This document shows positions 8,403 through 18,795 of a DNA stretch of 64,000 nucleotides, in pieces. The position numbers and the translations under genes were made by a program. The notes under the pieces were generated by a model that was not told the DNA's origin, ran no database searches, and saw only the letters and a program-made list of their open reading frames with translations. The stretch is from NCBI RefSeq assembly GCF_007970665.1, contig NZ_CP042430.1, positions 4,340,001 through 4,404,000 on the forward strand, given 5' to 3'. This DNA comes from Baekduia soli. GTDB taxonomy: Bacteria; Actinomycetota; Thermoleophilia; Solirubrobacterales; Solirubrobacteraceae. Each line of letters opens with the position of its first letter. Position 1 is the stretch's first letter.

Positions 8403-9532
8403 GGCCGGATCGCCACCTTGACGACGCCGTCGCGCTGGTTGCCGAACAGCTCGTAGGCCTCCTCGATGCCGTCGAGCGGGAAGCTGTGGGTGATGAGCGG
8501 ACCGAGGTCCAGGCGCCCGTGGCGCACGAGCTCCATGAGCTTGCGCATCCGCTCCTTGCCGCCCGGGCACAGCGTCGTGAGGATCCGCTTGTCGCCGATG
8601 CCGTAGATGAACGGCTCGACGGGGATCTCGAGCTTGCCGCCGTAGACCCCGAGGCTGGAGACCGTCCCGCCCGGGCGCGTCGCCTCGACCGCCCACTGGA
8701 ACGTCTCCTGCTTGCCCAGGGCCTCGATGGCCACGTCGACGCCGCGCCCGCCGGTCAGGCGGCGGATGGCCGCCACGGGGTCCTCCTGCGTGAAGTCGAC
8801 GACCTCGTCGGCGCCCATCGCACGCGACAGGTGCAGCCGGTTCTCCAGCGCGTCGATGCCGATGATGAGCGCCGCGCCCTTGAGGTGGGCGCCGGCCGTC
8901 GCGCACAGCCCGATCGGGCCCTGGGCGAACACGGCCACGGTCTGGCCGATCTGCACCTCGGCGGTCTCGGCGGCCGAGATGCCCGTCGAGGCGATGTCGG
9001 CCAGGAGCACGCACTGCTCGTCGCTGAGGTCGTCGGGGATCTTCGCCAGGTTGGCCTGGGCGTAGGGCACGCGGACGTACTCGGCCTGGACGCCGTCGAT
9101 CGAGTTGCCCAGGCGCCAGCCGCCGATCATCTCCCACTGGTCCTCGTGGCCGGAGCACTGCGCCTCGGTGTGGTTCTGGCAGTAGAAGCAGCTGCCGCAC
9201 GGCGTGATCGCGCCGACCAGGACGCGGTCGCCCACGGCGTAGCCGCTCAGCGCCGAGCCGATCGCGGCGATGACGCCGACGGGCTCGTGGCCGATGATCG
9301 TTCCCGTGGCGACGGGGTACTCCTCGCGCCAGATGTGCACGTCGGTGCCGCAGATCGTCGTCAGCGAGATCCGCACGATGGCGTCCGTCGGCCCGCAGGC
9401 CGGGACGCGCACCTCCTCCAGGCGGATGCGCTCGCGGCCGCGGAACACCGCGGCGCGCATCGTGTCGGGCAGCCCTGCGGCCGGTCCGGTCGCCGCGTCG
9501 CGCTGCATCTCCGGGGTCATCTGAACGCCCAT
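8399..9532 (-). CDS. Zinc-dependent alcohol dehydrogenase (MDR family)
   Basis: The product has 377 residues. Catalytic zinc ligands are visible as Cys61 (CGTDVH) and His82-Glu83 (GHEP). The four structural-zinc cysteines are 112, 115, 118 and 126. The Rossmann region follows, with a GxGPxG-type turn (AQGPIGLCATAGA). Sequence style (IWREEYPVATGTIIGHEPVG) fits the secondary-alcohol/formaldehyde-type branch that uses NAD(P). The substrate cannot be read from the sequence. A likely role in a low-oxygen regulon is disposal of reducing equivalents by aldehyde or ketone reduction. The ATG at 9532 lies 6 nt after TAGGTT. Confidence 0.85.
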   Translation of the reverse strand: MGVQMTPEMQRDAATGPAAGLPDTMRAAVFRGRERIRLEEVRVPACGPTDAIVRISLTTICGTDVHIWREEYPVATGTIIGHEPVGVIAAIGSALSGYAVGDRVLVGAITPCGSCFYCQNHTEAQCSGHEDQWEMIGGWRLGNSIDGVQAEYVRVPYAQANLAKIPDDLSDEQCVLLADIASTGISAAETAEVQIGQTVAVFAQGPIGLCATAGAHLKGAALIIGIDALENRLHLSRAMGADEVVDFTQEDPVAAIRRLTGGRGVDVAIEALGKQETFQWAVEATRPGGTVSSLGVYGGKLEIPVEPFIYGIGDKRILTTLCPGGKERMRKLMELVRHGRLDLGPLITHSFPLDGIEEAYELFGNQRDGVVKVAIRP

Positions 9533-9711
9533 GGGGCGAACCTAGACGCGCCGTCGCGCGCCGCCATCCGCAACAACCGGCGGTCTTGCGAGGGCGCGGC
9601 GCCCGCCCCGGGGCCGTAGTTCCCCGCACGCGAGGCGCGGGCGCGCACGGTCGCCGGGCGCCGGCGCCGCTGCCATCGTGGGCCGCCGTGTCCCATGGAG
9701 GTCCTCACGCG
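9533..9711. promoter_or_regulatory. Divergent regulon promoters, alcohol dehydrogenase and CxxC protein
   Basis: The central element GCGGGGAACTACGGCCCC (minus strand, about 9610-9627) is the most palindrome-like copy. Towards adh: GGATGGC at 9563-9569 and TAGGTT at 9539-9544, 6 nt before the ATG. Towards the CxxC gene: CATCGT at 9674-9679 with a degenerate GGTCGCC 25 nt upstream, then a leader with GGAGG at 9697-9701. Confidence 0.65.
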
Positions 9712-9903
9712 ATGCGCTGCGATCACTGCGGCGAGGTCATCGGCGTCTACGAGCCCGCGATCCTGCTGACCGACGGCGGAGCCCGCACCACGTCCGTCGC
9801 GGCCGACCCGTCCCTGGAGCACGAGCAGGGCCGCCGCTTCCACGGCTCATGCTTCGCGGGACTGCACGGGCCCGGCGCCGATGGCGCCTCGAGCGAACCT
9901 TGA
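9712..9903 (+). CDS. Small CxxC zinc-binding-type protein
   Basis: The product has 63 residues. It starts MRCDHCGEVIGVYEPAILL and later has RRFHGSCFAG, giving a Cys-x2-Cys pair and a His-x2-Cys pair that could together hold one zinc. GGAGG sits 10 nt before the ATG. Relatives exist in other actinobacteria as far as I recall, but no function is assigned. The position behind a regulon promoter suggests a stress role. Confidence 0.6.
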   Translation: MRCDHCGEVIGVYEPAILLTDGGARTTSVAADPSLEHEQGRRFHGSCFAGLHGPGADGASSEP

Positions 9904-10848
9904 GCTTCGGCGGAGCGGGCGCAGATCCCCGCCGGTCGCCGTCCTGGCGCCCGACCGCTTCGCCACCCCGGACGCCGAGCACAGGCGACGCCGTCCTGGC
10001 CGAGCCGTTCCGGGCCGCCGACGGCACCCGGTGACCCTGCGCGCCGGCGCGGGGCACCCGCTGATCGACCGCGCCGGCGCGGCGGCCATCCTCAGGTCCG
10101 ACCCCGAAGGTGATCAACGGCGATCAGCGCTCCCTCAGCGCCGCCACAGCGTCGATACTTGCGTCGTGTCCGTCCCGCGCGTGCACGATCCCGGCCGACG
10201 GATCCTCGTCGTCGACGACGACGCGCAGATGCGCGGCATCGTGGCGCGGGCACTGCAGCCCCACGGCTACCACGTCGACGGCGCCGCTGGGCTGGACAGC
10301 GGCCGCCGCGCCCTGGAGGCCGGCCGGGTGGACGCCGTCGTCCTCGACATCGAGCTCGGCGGCGACAGCGGGATCGACCTGCTGCGCGAGCTGCGCGTGG
10401 CCGGCGCCGAGGTGCCCGTGCTGCTGCTGACCGGGCGCGGCTCGGAGGGGGACCGCGTCCTGGGCTTCGAGCTCGGCGCCGACGACTACCTCGTCAAGCC
10501 GTTCTTCCCGCGCGAGCTCGCGGCCCGTGTCGGGGCGCTGCTGCGCCGCCGCGGCGGCGCCGCCGACACGCTGCAGGTCGGCCCGCTGCGCCTGGACCGC
10601 GCCACGCGCGAGGCGTTCGTCGACGACCAGGTCCTCGACCTCACCAACCGCGAGCTCGACCTGCTCGCCGCGCTCATGGCCGCGGGGCGCCGCGTGCGCA
10701 CGCGGGAGCAGCTCCTGCGCGAGGTGTGGGACTCCTCCACGGCGTGGCAGACGCCGGCGACGGTCACCGAGCACGTGCGCCGCCTGCGGATCAAGCTCGA
10801 GGCCGCGGGCATGCCGCCCGACGTCGTGATGACCGTCCGCGGCCTGGG

Positions 10849-12906
<2,058 letters not shown>

Positions 12907-13145
12907 CGCGGTCCCTCCGGACGTCCGTCGCCGCCGGGGGCGGCCGGGACGTCCGTGGGCGTGCTGCTGGCGCCCGCGCGCGTCCCCGTGGTCTGAGCCG
13001 CCCGCGCTGCGGGAAGCTACGGATGGCGCCGCCGCGGTGCCGGGGGACGATCCCCCCGTCGCCCCGACCCCGCCGAGAGGACCCGGATGCCCGAGCCCGT
13101 CGCCATCGCCCACCCCGCCGTCGTCGTCGTCGCCGGGCGAGCGTC
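12907..13145 (+). promoter_or_regulatory. Regulon promoter of USP, with a short leader ORF
   Basis: GCGGGAAGCTACGGATGGC at 13009-13027 joins the upstream element to GGATGGC (13021-13027). GACGAT at 13046-13051 begins exactly 25 nt after it. Downstream, an ATG at 13087 with GAGAGGA before it opens a 20-codon ORF whose TGA overlaps the ATG of the USP (ATGA), so the USP may be translated by coupling. Confidence 0.55.
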
Positions 13146-14015
13146 ATGAGCCGGCCGGTGCTCGCCGCGGCCCACGGCGACGAGGCCCACGACGTCGTCG
13201 CGCTGGCCACGGTCCTGGCCCGCATCGAGGACGCGCCGGTGCTCATCGCCGGGATCCACGTCACGACCGGCGACGTCCAGGACTACGCCGCGGAGCGCGA
13301 GACGCGCGCCCGCGAGCGCGAGGAGCTGGACCGGCTCTCGGCCGACGTGCCCGGCGACGTCGCCTACGACATGGTCCTGCACCCCGCGGCCGGGGTCCCC
13401 GCGGGCCTGGAGGAGCTCGCGCAGCAGACCGGCGCGCTGGCGGTCGTCGTCGGCGCCTCGCACCTCGGGCGCTTCGCGCGCGGCGTGCGCGGCGATGTGG
13501 GGCTCGGGCTGCTGCGCGACGCCCCGTGCCCCCTGCTCGTCGCCCCGCGGGGCTACGCCGCACAGACCCACGGGATGCCCGAGCGCATCGCCGTGGGCTG
13601 GGACGAGACGGCCGAGGCCGAGGCGGCCGTCGCGGTCGCGGCCGACCTCGCCCATCGGGTGCACGGCTGCGTGCGGCTCGTCCACGCGCTGGCGCCCCCG
13701 CCCGTGGCGAGCGAGCTGCCCTACCCCGACGACCCGGCGTTCCGCGCCGCCCGCATCGCCCGCGCCCAGGAGCGGCTGGACGTCGTGGCCGCCGCGCTCT
13801 CCGAGCGCGTGGCCGTGGAGACCGAGGTCGTCCAGGACCTCGCGACGCAGGCGCTCACGCAGGCCGGCGGCCGGGCCGACCTGCTCGTCGTCGGCTCACG
13901 CGCCCGCGGCCCGGTTCGGCGGCTGCTGCTGGGCAGCGTCGCCGAGGGGCTGGTGCACCGAGCCCCGTGCCCCCTGCTCGTCGTGCCCCGCGGCGCCGCC
14001 GTGCCCGTCGCCTGA
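13146..14015 (+). CDS. Tandem-domain universal stress protein
   Basis: The product has 289 residues and two USP domains. The first ends VVVGASHLGRFARGVRGDVG then CPLLVAPRG. The second ends LVVGSRARGPVRRLLLGSVA then CPLLVVPRG and keeps the full G-x2-G-x9-G-S ATP signature. A ten-residue linker (QTHGMPERIA) separates them. The ATG at 13146 overlaps the stop of a short leader ORF. The last 120 nt are also read, on the other strand, as the C-terminal tail of the kinase at 13896-15314. Confidence 0.87.
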   Translation: MSRPVLAAAHGDEAHDVVALATVLARIEDAPVLIAGIHVTTGDVQDYAAERETRAREREELDRLSADVPGDVAYDMVLHPAAGVPAGLEELAQQTGALAVVVGASHLGRFARGVRGDVGLGLLRDAPCPLLVAPRGYAAQTHGMPERIAVGWDETAEAEAAVAVAADLAHRVHGCVRLVHALAPPPVASELPYPDDPAFRAARIARAQERLDVVAAALSERVAVETEVVQDLATQALTQAGGRADLLVVGSRARGPVRRLLLGSVAEGLVHRAPCPLLVVPRGAAVPVA

Positions 14016-15314
14016 CCCGACGGGCGCCGGGAGCGACGGCAGCAGCACCCCACGGCGCGTCGCCCCATCGCGGCGCGCCGGGTCCTGGCGGCGCAGACGC
14101 AGCTCGAAGCGCGCCGGCGCCGGCGAGGCGAGCCGCAGCGTGGCGCCGTCGGCGGCCGCCAGCGCCCGCGCGAGGTGCAGGCCGATGCCCGTGCCGCCCG
14201 CGCGCGTCGCCCCGCGGTCGAAGATCCGCTCGGCGTCGGCCTCGGGCACGCCCGGCCCGCCGTCCTGGACCGCGATCGTCGCCAGGCGCTCGTCGGCGGT
14301 GACCTCGACGACGACGTCGCCGGCGCCGTGGACCAGCGCGTTGTCGAGCAGCACGTCCAGGACCTGCCCGACCGTCCCGGGCGAGGCGAACGCGCGCACG
14401 GGCGCGCCGGCGCGCAGCGTCAGCCGGCGCCCGGCGCGACGGAAGAGCCCCGCCCACGCGGCGCCCTGCTCGGCGACGACGGCGTCGAGGGCGACGGGCA
14501 CCTTGCGCCCGCTGGTCGCCGAGCGGGAGTAGGCCAGCAGCTCGGCGATCATCCGCTCAAGGCGGTCGGCCTCCACGAGCGCGGCCTCGAGCTCCAGGCG
14601 CAGCTCCTCGGCGTCGCCGGCACGCGCGCTCTCCTCGAGCCGCAGCCGCAGCGCCGTCAGCGGCGTGCGCAGCTGGTGGGAGACGTTGGACGAGAACTCC
14701 CGCTCGCGCGCGACGAGCTCGGCGATGCGCTCGGCGCTGGTGTCCAGCGCCTGCCCGATCGCGTCGATCTCCGGCACCCCGGAGCGCGCGGCGCGCACGG
14801 AGAAGTCGCCCTCGCCCAGCCGCGCCGACGTCCGCGCGACGCTCTCCAGCGGCCGCGACAGGCGGCGGGCCTGCACGGCCGCCAGGCCCGTGGCCACGAG
14901 GATGCCGCCGACGCCGAAGCCCGCGATGAGCAGCCACGAGCGCCAGATGCGGTCGCTGATCTCCGACGCCGGGGCCGAGGCCGTGATGGACCCGGCGCGC
15001 AGCACGCCGGAGCGCACCGTGACGACCGTGCCCGTCAGCCGCGCCCCGGCCTGCACCGTGCGGCCGCCGGCGACCACCGTGACGCGGTGTCCGCGGTGGA
15101 CCAGCGGAGCCAGCTGCGCGGCGGTGAGGGTCTGGTGGCGCTCGATGCGGTCCTCGAGCACGCCGGCCACGGCGTCGGCCTCGCGCTCCAGGCGCCCCGT
15201 GCGGTCCGAGCGGACGCGGGCGCTCTCCACCGCGCCGAGCGGGAGGCCGAGCACCACGACGGCGGCCAGCGCGATGAGGGCGGTCGACGTCGTGAGCCGG
15301 CGGCGGACGGTCAC
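13896..15314 (-). CDS. HAMP sensor histidine kinase
   Basis: The product has 472 residues. Transmembrane helix 1 is about 10-30, an extracytoplasmic sensor follows (about 30-120), then helix 2 (about 122-145), HAMP, HisKA with phospho-His in SNVSHQLRTPLTALRLRLEE, and HATPase (LLDNALVHGAG, DGGPGVPEADAERIFDRG, GTGIGLHLARAL). The GTG at 15314 overlaps the stop of the response regulator (GTGA), a classic pair. The conserved catalytic domain ends near RFELRLRR. A further 70-residue low-complexity tail runs into the 3' end of the convergent USP for 120 nt, perhaps because the true stop was lost by a frame slip. The signal sensed is unknown. Confidence 0.83.
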   Translation of the reverse strand: MTVRRRLTTSTALIALAAVVVLGLPLGAVESARVRSDRTGRLEREADAVAGVLEDRIERHQTLTAAQLAPLVHRGHRVTVVAGGRTVQAGARLTGTVVTVRSGVLRAGSITASAPASEISDRIWRSWLLIAGFGVGGILVATGLAAVQARRLSRPLESVARTSARLGEGDFSVRAARSGVPEIDAIGQALDTSAERIAELVAREREFSSNVSHQLRTPLTALRLRLEESARAGDAEELRLELEAALVEADRLERMIAELLAYSRSATSGRKVPVALDAVVAEQGAAWAGLFRRAGRRLTLRAGAPVRAFASPGTVGQVLDVLLDNALVHGAGDVVVEVTADERLATIAVQDGGPGVPEADAERIFDRGATRAGGTGIGLHLARALAAADGATLRLASPAPARFELRLRRQDPARRDGATRRGVLLPSLPAPVGSGDGHGGAAGHDEQGARGSVHQPLGDAAQQQPPNRAAGA

Positions 15315-15976
15315 GGCTCGAGCCGGAGCCCCACGCCGCGGACCGTCTGCAGGTGGCGCGGGTCATTGGCGTCCTCGCCGAGCTTGCGGCGCAGCCAGGA
15401 GACGTGCATGTCCAGCGTCTTGGTCGAGCCGAACCAGTTCTCGTCCCAGACCTCGCTCATGATCCGCTCGCGCGTGACCACGCGCCCGGCCTCGCGCACG
15501 AGCAGGGCGAGCAGGTCGAACTCCTTCGGCGAGAGCTCGAGCTCCTCGTCGCCCTTGAACGCCCGGCGCGAGGCGACGTCGACCCGGATGTCGCCTGCCT
15601 CGACGCGGTCGACGGTCGTGCGCCGCAGCTGGGAGCGCACCCGGGCGAGCAGCTCGGCGACGCCGAACGGCTTGGTGATGTAGTCGTCGGCGCCGGCGTC
15701 CAGGCCGTCGACGATGTCCAGCTCGCCGTCCTGGGCGGTGAGGAAGACGATGGGCACGCCGGGGCGCTCGGCGCGGATGCGCCGGCAGACCTCCAGCCCG
15801 TCGAGGCCCGGCAGCCCGACGTCGATGATGATGAGGTCGTGGTCCTCCGCGGTGCCGCGCGCGACGGCCTCGCGGCCGTCGGCGCAGCCGTCCACGGCGT
15901 AGCCCTCGCGCTCCAGCGCGCGCGCCAGGGGGACGCGGATCCCCTCGTCATCCTCGACGATGAGCAGACGGGCCAC
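15311..15976 (-). CDS. OmpR-family response regulator paired with HAMP kinase
   Basis: The product has 221 residues. The receiver has IVEDDEGIR, the phosphoacceptor Asp in LIIIDVGLPGLDG and Lys in DDYITKPFG. The winged helix has LSPKEFDLLALLVREAG and KTLDMHVSWLRRKLGE. The GTG at 15976 lies 6 nt after TACGAT, so the transcript is probably leaderless. It uses a normal -10 without the GGATGGC element, so it seems to lie outside the regulon. It forms an operon with the kinase downstream. Confidence 0.87.
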   Translation of the reverse strand: MARLLIVEDDEGIRVPLARALEREGYAVDGCADGREAVARGTAEDHDLIIIDVGLPGLDGLEVCRRIRAERPGVPIVFLTAQDGELDIVDGLDAGADDYITKPFGVAELLARVRSQLRRTTVDRVEAGDIRVDVASRRAFKGDEELELSPKEFDLLALLVREAGRVVTRERIMSEVWDENWFGSTKTLDMHVSWLRRKLGEDANDPRHLQTVRGVGLRLEP

Positions 15977-16016
15977 GACCAGATCGTAGGGCGGCAGGGT
16001 GGCCAGCGCGCGAGCC

Positions 16017-16763
16017 TCAGTCGCCGCGGCGGCCCGTGCGCGGCAGCGTGCGCAGCCAGGCGTCGATGGCCTGGAAGTCGCGGTCGGTCACGACGGCGGC
16101 CGGGAACAGGCCGTGGCCGTGGACGCCGCGGAAGTTCTCGAGCTCGACGCCGCCGGCCAGAGCGGGCCCGCGCTGGCCCTGGGCCAGGTCGCCGTGGCAG
16201 CGCGCGCAGCCCAGGCCCTGGGCGGTGAACGCCTCCTGGCCGGCGGCCTTGGGCGCCAGGCCCGAGGCCAGCTCGATGTTGAGCTTCTCGGCGCCGATCG
16301 CGGTCTGGGCGAACTGGCCGCCCTGGTCGATGCCCACGCCGTGCTCGTAGGTCATGCGGCCCCCGAGGTAGCCCTGCACGATGACCCCGAGGACGGCCAG
16401 GGCCGCGACGGCGCCGAAGATCCGCGCGCGCGGGCGGCGCATGCCGCGCCGCCAGGCCTTGACGTGGGCGGCGGCGGGCACGGCGACGAGCAGGGCGATG
16501 CCGATCCCGATCCAGAAGTGGGCGGTGCCCTCGCGGAAGGCCTGGCCGCGCAGGGTCGTCTGCGCCTGGCCCCAGACGAGCAGGCCGGTGACGCCCGCGG
16601 CGGCCACGCCGAAGACGCAGGCGCCCAGCGCCCACAGCTCGGCGCGGACGACGACGGCGCCCCCGACGCCGGCGCGGCGCAGCGCGTAGAGCACCGCGAA
16701 CAGGGGGATCGCGACGACGGCCAGATGCGTGGCCGCCCCGTGCAGCTCGGAGAGGTGGATCAT
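16017..16763 (-). CDS. Membrane protein with C-terminal cytochrome c domain
   Basis: The product has 248 residues. Four or five hydrophobic helices (about 10-28, 42-68, 85-105 and 118-135) form a DUF2231-like membrane part. A c-type cytochrome domain follows with one heme site CARCH (near residue 196) and a downstream Met/His-containing region. The heme domain should sit outside the membrane and could pass electrons to or from a respiratory chain. The ATG at 16763 starts MIHLSELHGAATHLAVV. No regulon element is seen upstream. Confidence 0.78.
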   Translation of the reverse strand: MIHLSELHGAATHLAVVAIPLFAVLYALRRAGVGGAVVVRAELWALGACVFGVAAAGVTGLLVWGQAQTTLRGQAFREGTAHFWIGIGIALLVAVPAAAHVKAWRRGMRRPRARIFGAVAALAVLGVIVQGYLGGRMTYEHGVGIDQGGQFAQTAIGAEKLNIELASGLAPKAAGQEAFTAQGLGCARCHGDLAQGQRGPALAGGVELENFRGVHGHGLFPAAVVTDRDFQAIDAWLRTLPRTGRRGD

Positions 16764-16848
16764 CGGCCCGGCAGCCTGCCGAGGCCGAGGTCAAGGGCGG
16801 GCAAAGGCTCTGGACCTCGGCGCTCCGGCGCTCGGCGCTCCGCGTCGG

Positions 16849-17313
16849 CTAGACGGCGAGCAGGTCCGCGCGCGACGGGGTCGTCGTCACGAGGGCGAGC
16901 GTGCGCGGTGCGCGCAGGGCGAAGCCGATCAGGCTCACGACGACGACGGTCGCCTCGACGAACAGCGAGGCGAGGCCGAGCGGCTCGGTCCAGTTGCCGA
17001 TGTCGCCGGTGGCGTCCGGCATGCCGACGGTGCGGTTGACGACGTAGCCGACCAGCGCGCTGGCGGCGACGGCCGCGGCGGCGAGCCACGCCTCGCGGCG
17101 GCGGCTGAACAGCACGGCGCCGGCCGTGACCAGCGCGCCGGCCATGAGGGCGACGTACATCCAGAACAGGTAGCGCGTCTCCGACCACTTGCCGATCGAG
17201 TCGAGCAGGTGGATGAGCGCGATGCCCGCCAGGCCGACGGCGATCGTCGCGCGGGCGGCGATCTCGGACACGAGGCGGTGCACCGCGTGGTGCTCTACGG
17301 GGTGGTGGTCCAT
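16849..17313 (-). CDS. Four-helix membrane protein of unknown function
   Basis: The product has 154 residues with helices near 26-45, 53-72, 78-97 and 118-138. The His-rich N-terminus (MDHHPVEHHAVHRLV) could bind a metal. AAGGAG lies 7 nt before the ATG at 17313. It precedes the cytochrome c membrane protein on the same strand, with a gap of 85 nt, so the two may be co-transcribed. No family recognised. Confidence 0.65.
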   Translation of the reverse strand: MDHHPVEHHAVHRLVSEIAARATIAVGLAGIALIHLLDSIGKWSETRYLFWMYVALMAGALVTAGAVLFSRRREAWLAAAAVAASALVGYVVNRTVGMPDATGDIGNWTEPLGLASLFVEATVVVVSLIGFALRAPRTLALVTTTPSRADLLAV

Positions 17314-17482
17314 CGGACAGCTCCTTGGGCCGGGGGGGGTCGCCATCGAGGGTGCCCGGCGCGCGTCAACCCGCGTTCGAGGGGAGGCAAAGGTCGGGCA
17401 AAGCTTCGTGGCGCGGCGCCGCATCCGCCCGTCCGCCCGCGCCTTTGCCGGATCTTTGCCCGGCGCGCGCCATCATGGGCGC

Positions 17483-17875
17483 GTGGGCGCCAGGCCGCCA
17501 TCGTCGACGACTGCACAGGCACGCGATGCCGCGGTCCGGCGCGTCCGGCGCGTGGCCTGGGTCGCGACCGCCGGGGCGGCGTCCCTGACCGCCGCGATGT
17601 CCGTCGTGGCCGCGCACGCCTTCAAGGGCCATCGCCGCAGCTCGGCCGCGGCGACGGCCACCGCCCCCGCGCGCCCGCGCCGCCCCGCGGAGGCACGGCG
17701 GACGGCCCCCGTCCGGGTGCCCGGGCCCCAGGACGTCCCGGCGATCGCCGGGCAGCCGGAGGCGCTGCAGCCGCCGGCGGCCCCTCCCGCCGCCGTCCCC
17801 CCGGACCCCGGCCCCGCGGCGCAGGCGCCCGCCCCCGCCCCGGCCCCGGCCCCGCAGGTCTCCGGAGGGTCATGA
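17483..17875 (+). CDS. Membrane-anchored Pro/Ala-rich protein
   Basis: The product has about 130 residues: a basic N-terminus, one hydrophobic segment (VAWVATAGAASLTAAMSVVA, about residues 24-43), then a long Pro/Ala-rich tail with no domain. The TGA overlaps the ATG of apbE (ATGA). GTG at 17483 is a reasonable start, but the exact one is uncertain. It may tether or space components of the apbE/ferric-reductase-like system next to it. Confidence 0.5.
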   Translation: MGARPPSSTTAQARDAAVRRVRRVAWVATAGAASLTAAMSVVAAHAFKGHRRSSAAATATAPARPRRPAEARRTAPVRVPGPQDVPAIAGQPEALQPPAAPPAAVPPDPGPAAQAPAPAPAPAPQVSGGS

Positions 17876-18795
17876 GCGCCGCGTCGGCCACTGCGACGTG
17901 GACGGCGCTGGGCACGACGGCGAGCGTCACCGTGACCGACCCCGGCGCCCTGGCGGCCGCGCGCTCGGCGGTGCACGACGAGCTGGAGGCCATCGACGCC
18001 GCCTGCAGCCGCTTCGACGAGCGGTCCGAGCTCAGCCGCCTCAACGCGCGCGCCGGCCGCACGACGCACGTCGGGCCGCTGCTGCTGGAGGCCCTGGAGA
18101 CCGCGCTGCGTGCCGCGCGGCTGACCGGCGGCCTCGTCGACCCCACCATCGGCGCCGCGCTCGTGCTCGCCGGCTACGATGAGGACTTCGTCCGCCTGCC
18201 GACGGGGCCGCGGCGCCCCCTGCGGGCCGTGCGCGTCGCGGGCTGGCAGACCGTGGCCCTCGACGCCGAGTCGGCGACGGTGACCGTCCCGCGCGGCGTG
18301 CTGCTCGACCTCGGGGCGACGGCCAAGGCCCTGGCGGCCGACCGCGCCGCCGCGGCCGCCGCGCGATGCGCCCCGCAGGCCGGCGTCGTCGTCAACCTCG
18401 GCGGCGACCTCGCCGTCGCCGGGCGGCCGCCGCCCGGCGGATGGGCCGTGCGGGTGACCGACGACCACCGCGCGGGGCCCGGCGCACCGGGGCAGACCGT
18501 GAGCGTGCGCTCCGGCGGCCTGGCGACGTCGAGCACGACGGTGCGCCGGTGGGCCGGCGACCGCCACCACGTGCTCGACCCGGCCACGGGCCTGCCCGCC
18601 GCGGGGTGCTGGCGCACGGCCTCCGTCGCGGCGGCCACCTGCGTGGACGCCAACATCGCCAGCACGGCCGCGATCATCCTCGGGCGCGACGCCGAGGCGT
18701 GGCTGGCGCGGCACGACCTGCCCGCGCGCCTCGTGGACGGCGAGGGCGCGGCGTGCGCCGTCGGCGCATGGCCGGCCGAGCCCGTGGCCGCGTGA
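17872..18795 (+). CDS. apbE: FAD:protein FMN transferase
   Basis: The product has 307 residues. ApbE transfers FMN from FAD to a Thr of target proteins. Family blocks are visible: EAIDAACSRFDERSELSRLN, GGLVDPTIGAALVLAGYDED, LDLGATAKALAADRAAAAAA, VVNLGGDLAVAGRPP, and HHVLDPATGLPA with the metal-site HxxDPxTGxP. No signal peptide is seen, so it would act in the cytoplasm unless the start is wrong. It sits between the Pro-rich membrane protein and the ferric-reductase-like protein with overlapping stops and starts, so these three form one operon. The FMN acceptor is not obvious among them. Confidence 0.85.
   Translation: MSAASATATWTALGTTASVTVTDPGALAAARSAVHDELEAIDAACSRFDERSELSRLNARAGRTTHVGPLLLEALETALRAARLTGGLVDPTIGAALVLAGYDEDFVRLPTGPRRPLRAVRVAGWQTVALDAESATVTVPRGVLLDLGATAKALAADRAAAAAARCAPQAGVVVNLGGDLAVAGRPPPGGWAVRVTDDHRAGPGAPGQTVSVRSGGLATSSTTVRRWAGDRHHVLDPATGLPAAGCWRTASVAAATCVDANIASTAAIILGRDAEAWLARHDLPARLVDGEGAACAVGAWPAEPVAA

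Noticed and set aside
9904-10165. Possible gene between the CxxC protein and the response regulator
   Set aside because: A fragment reading AVLAEPFRAADGTRVTLRAG looks protein-like but changes frame and has no start or ribosome site.
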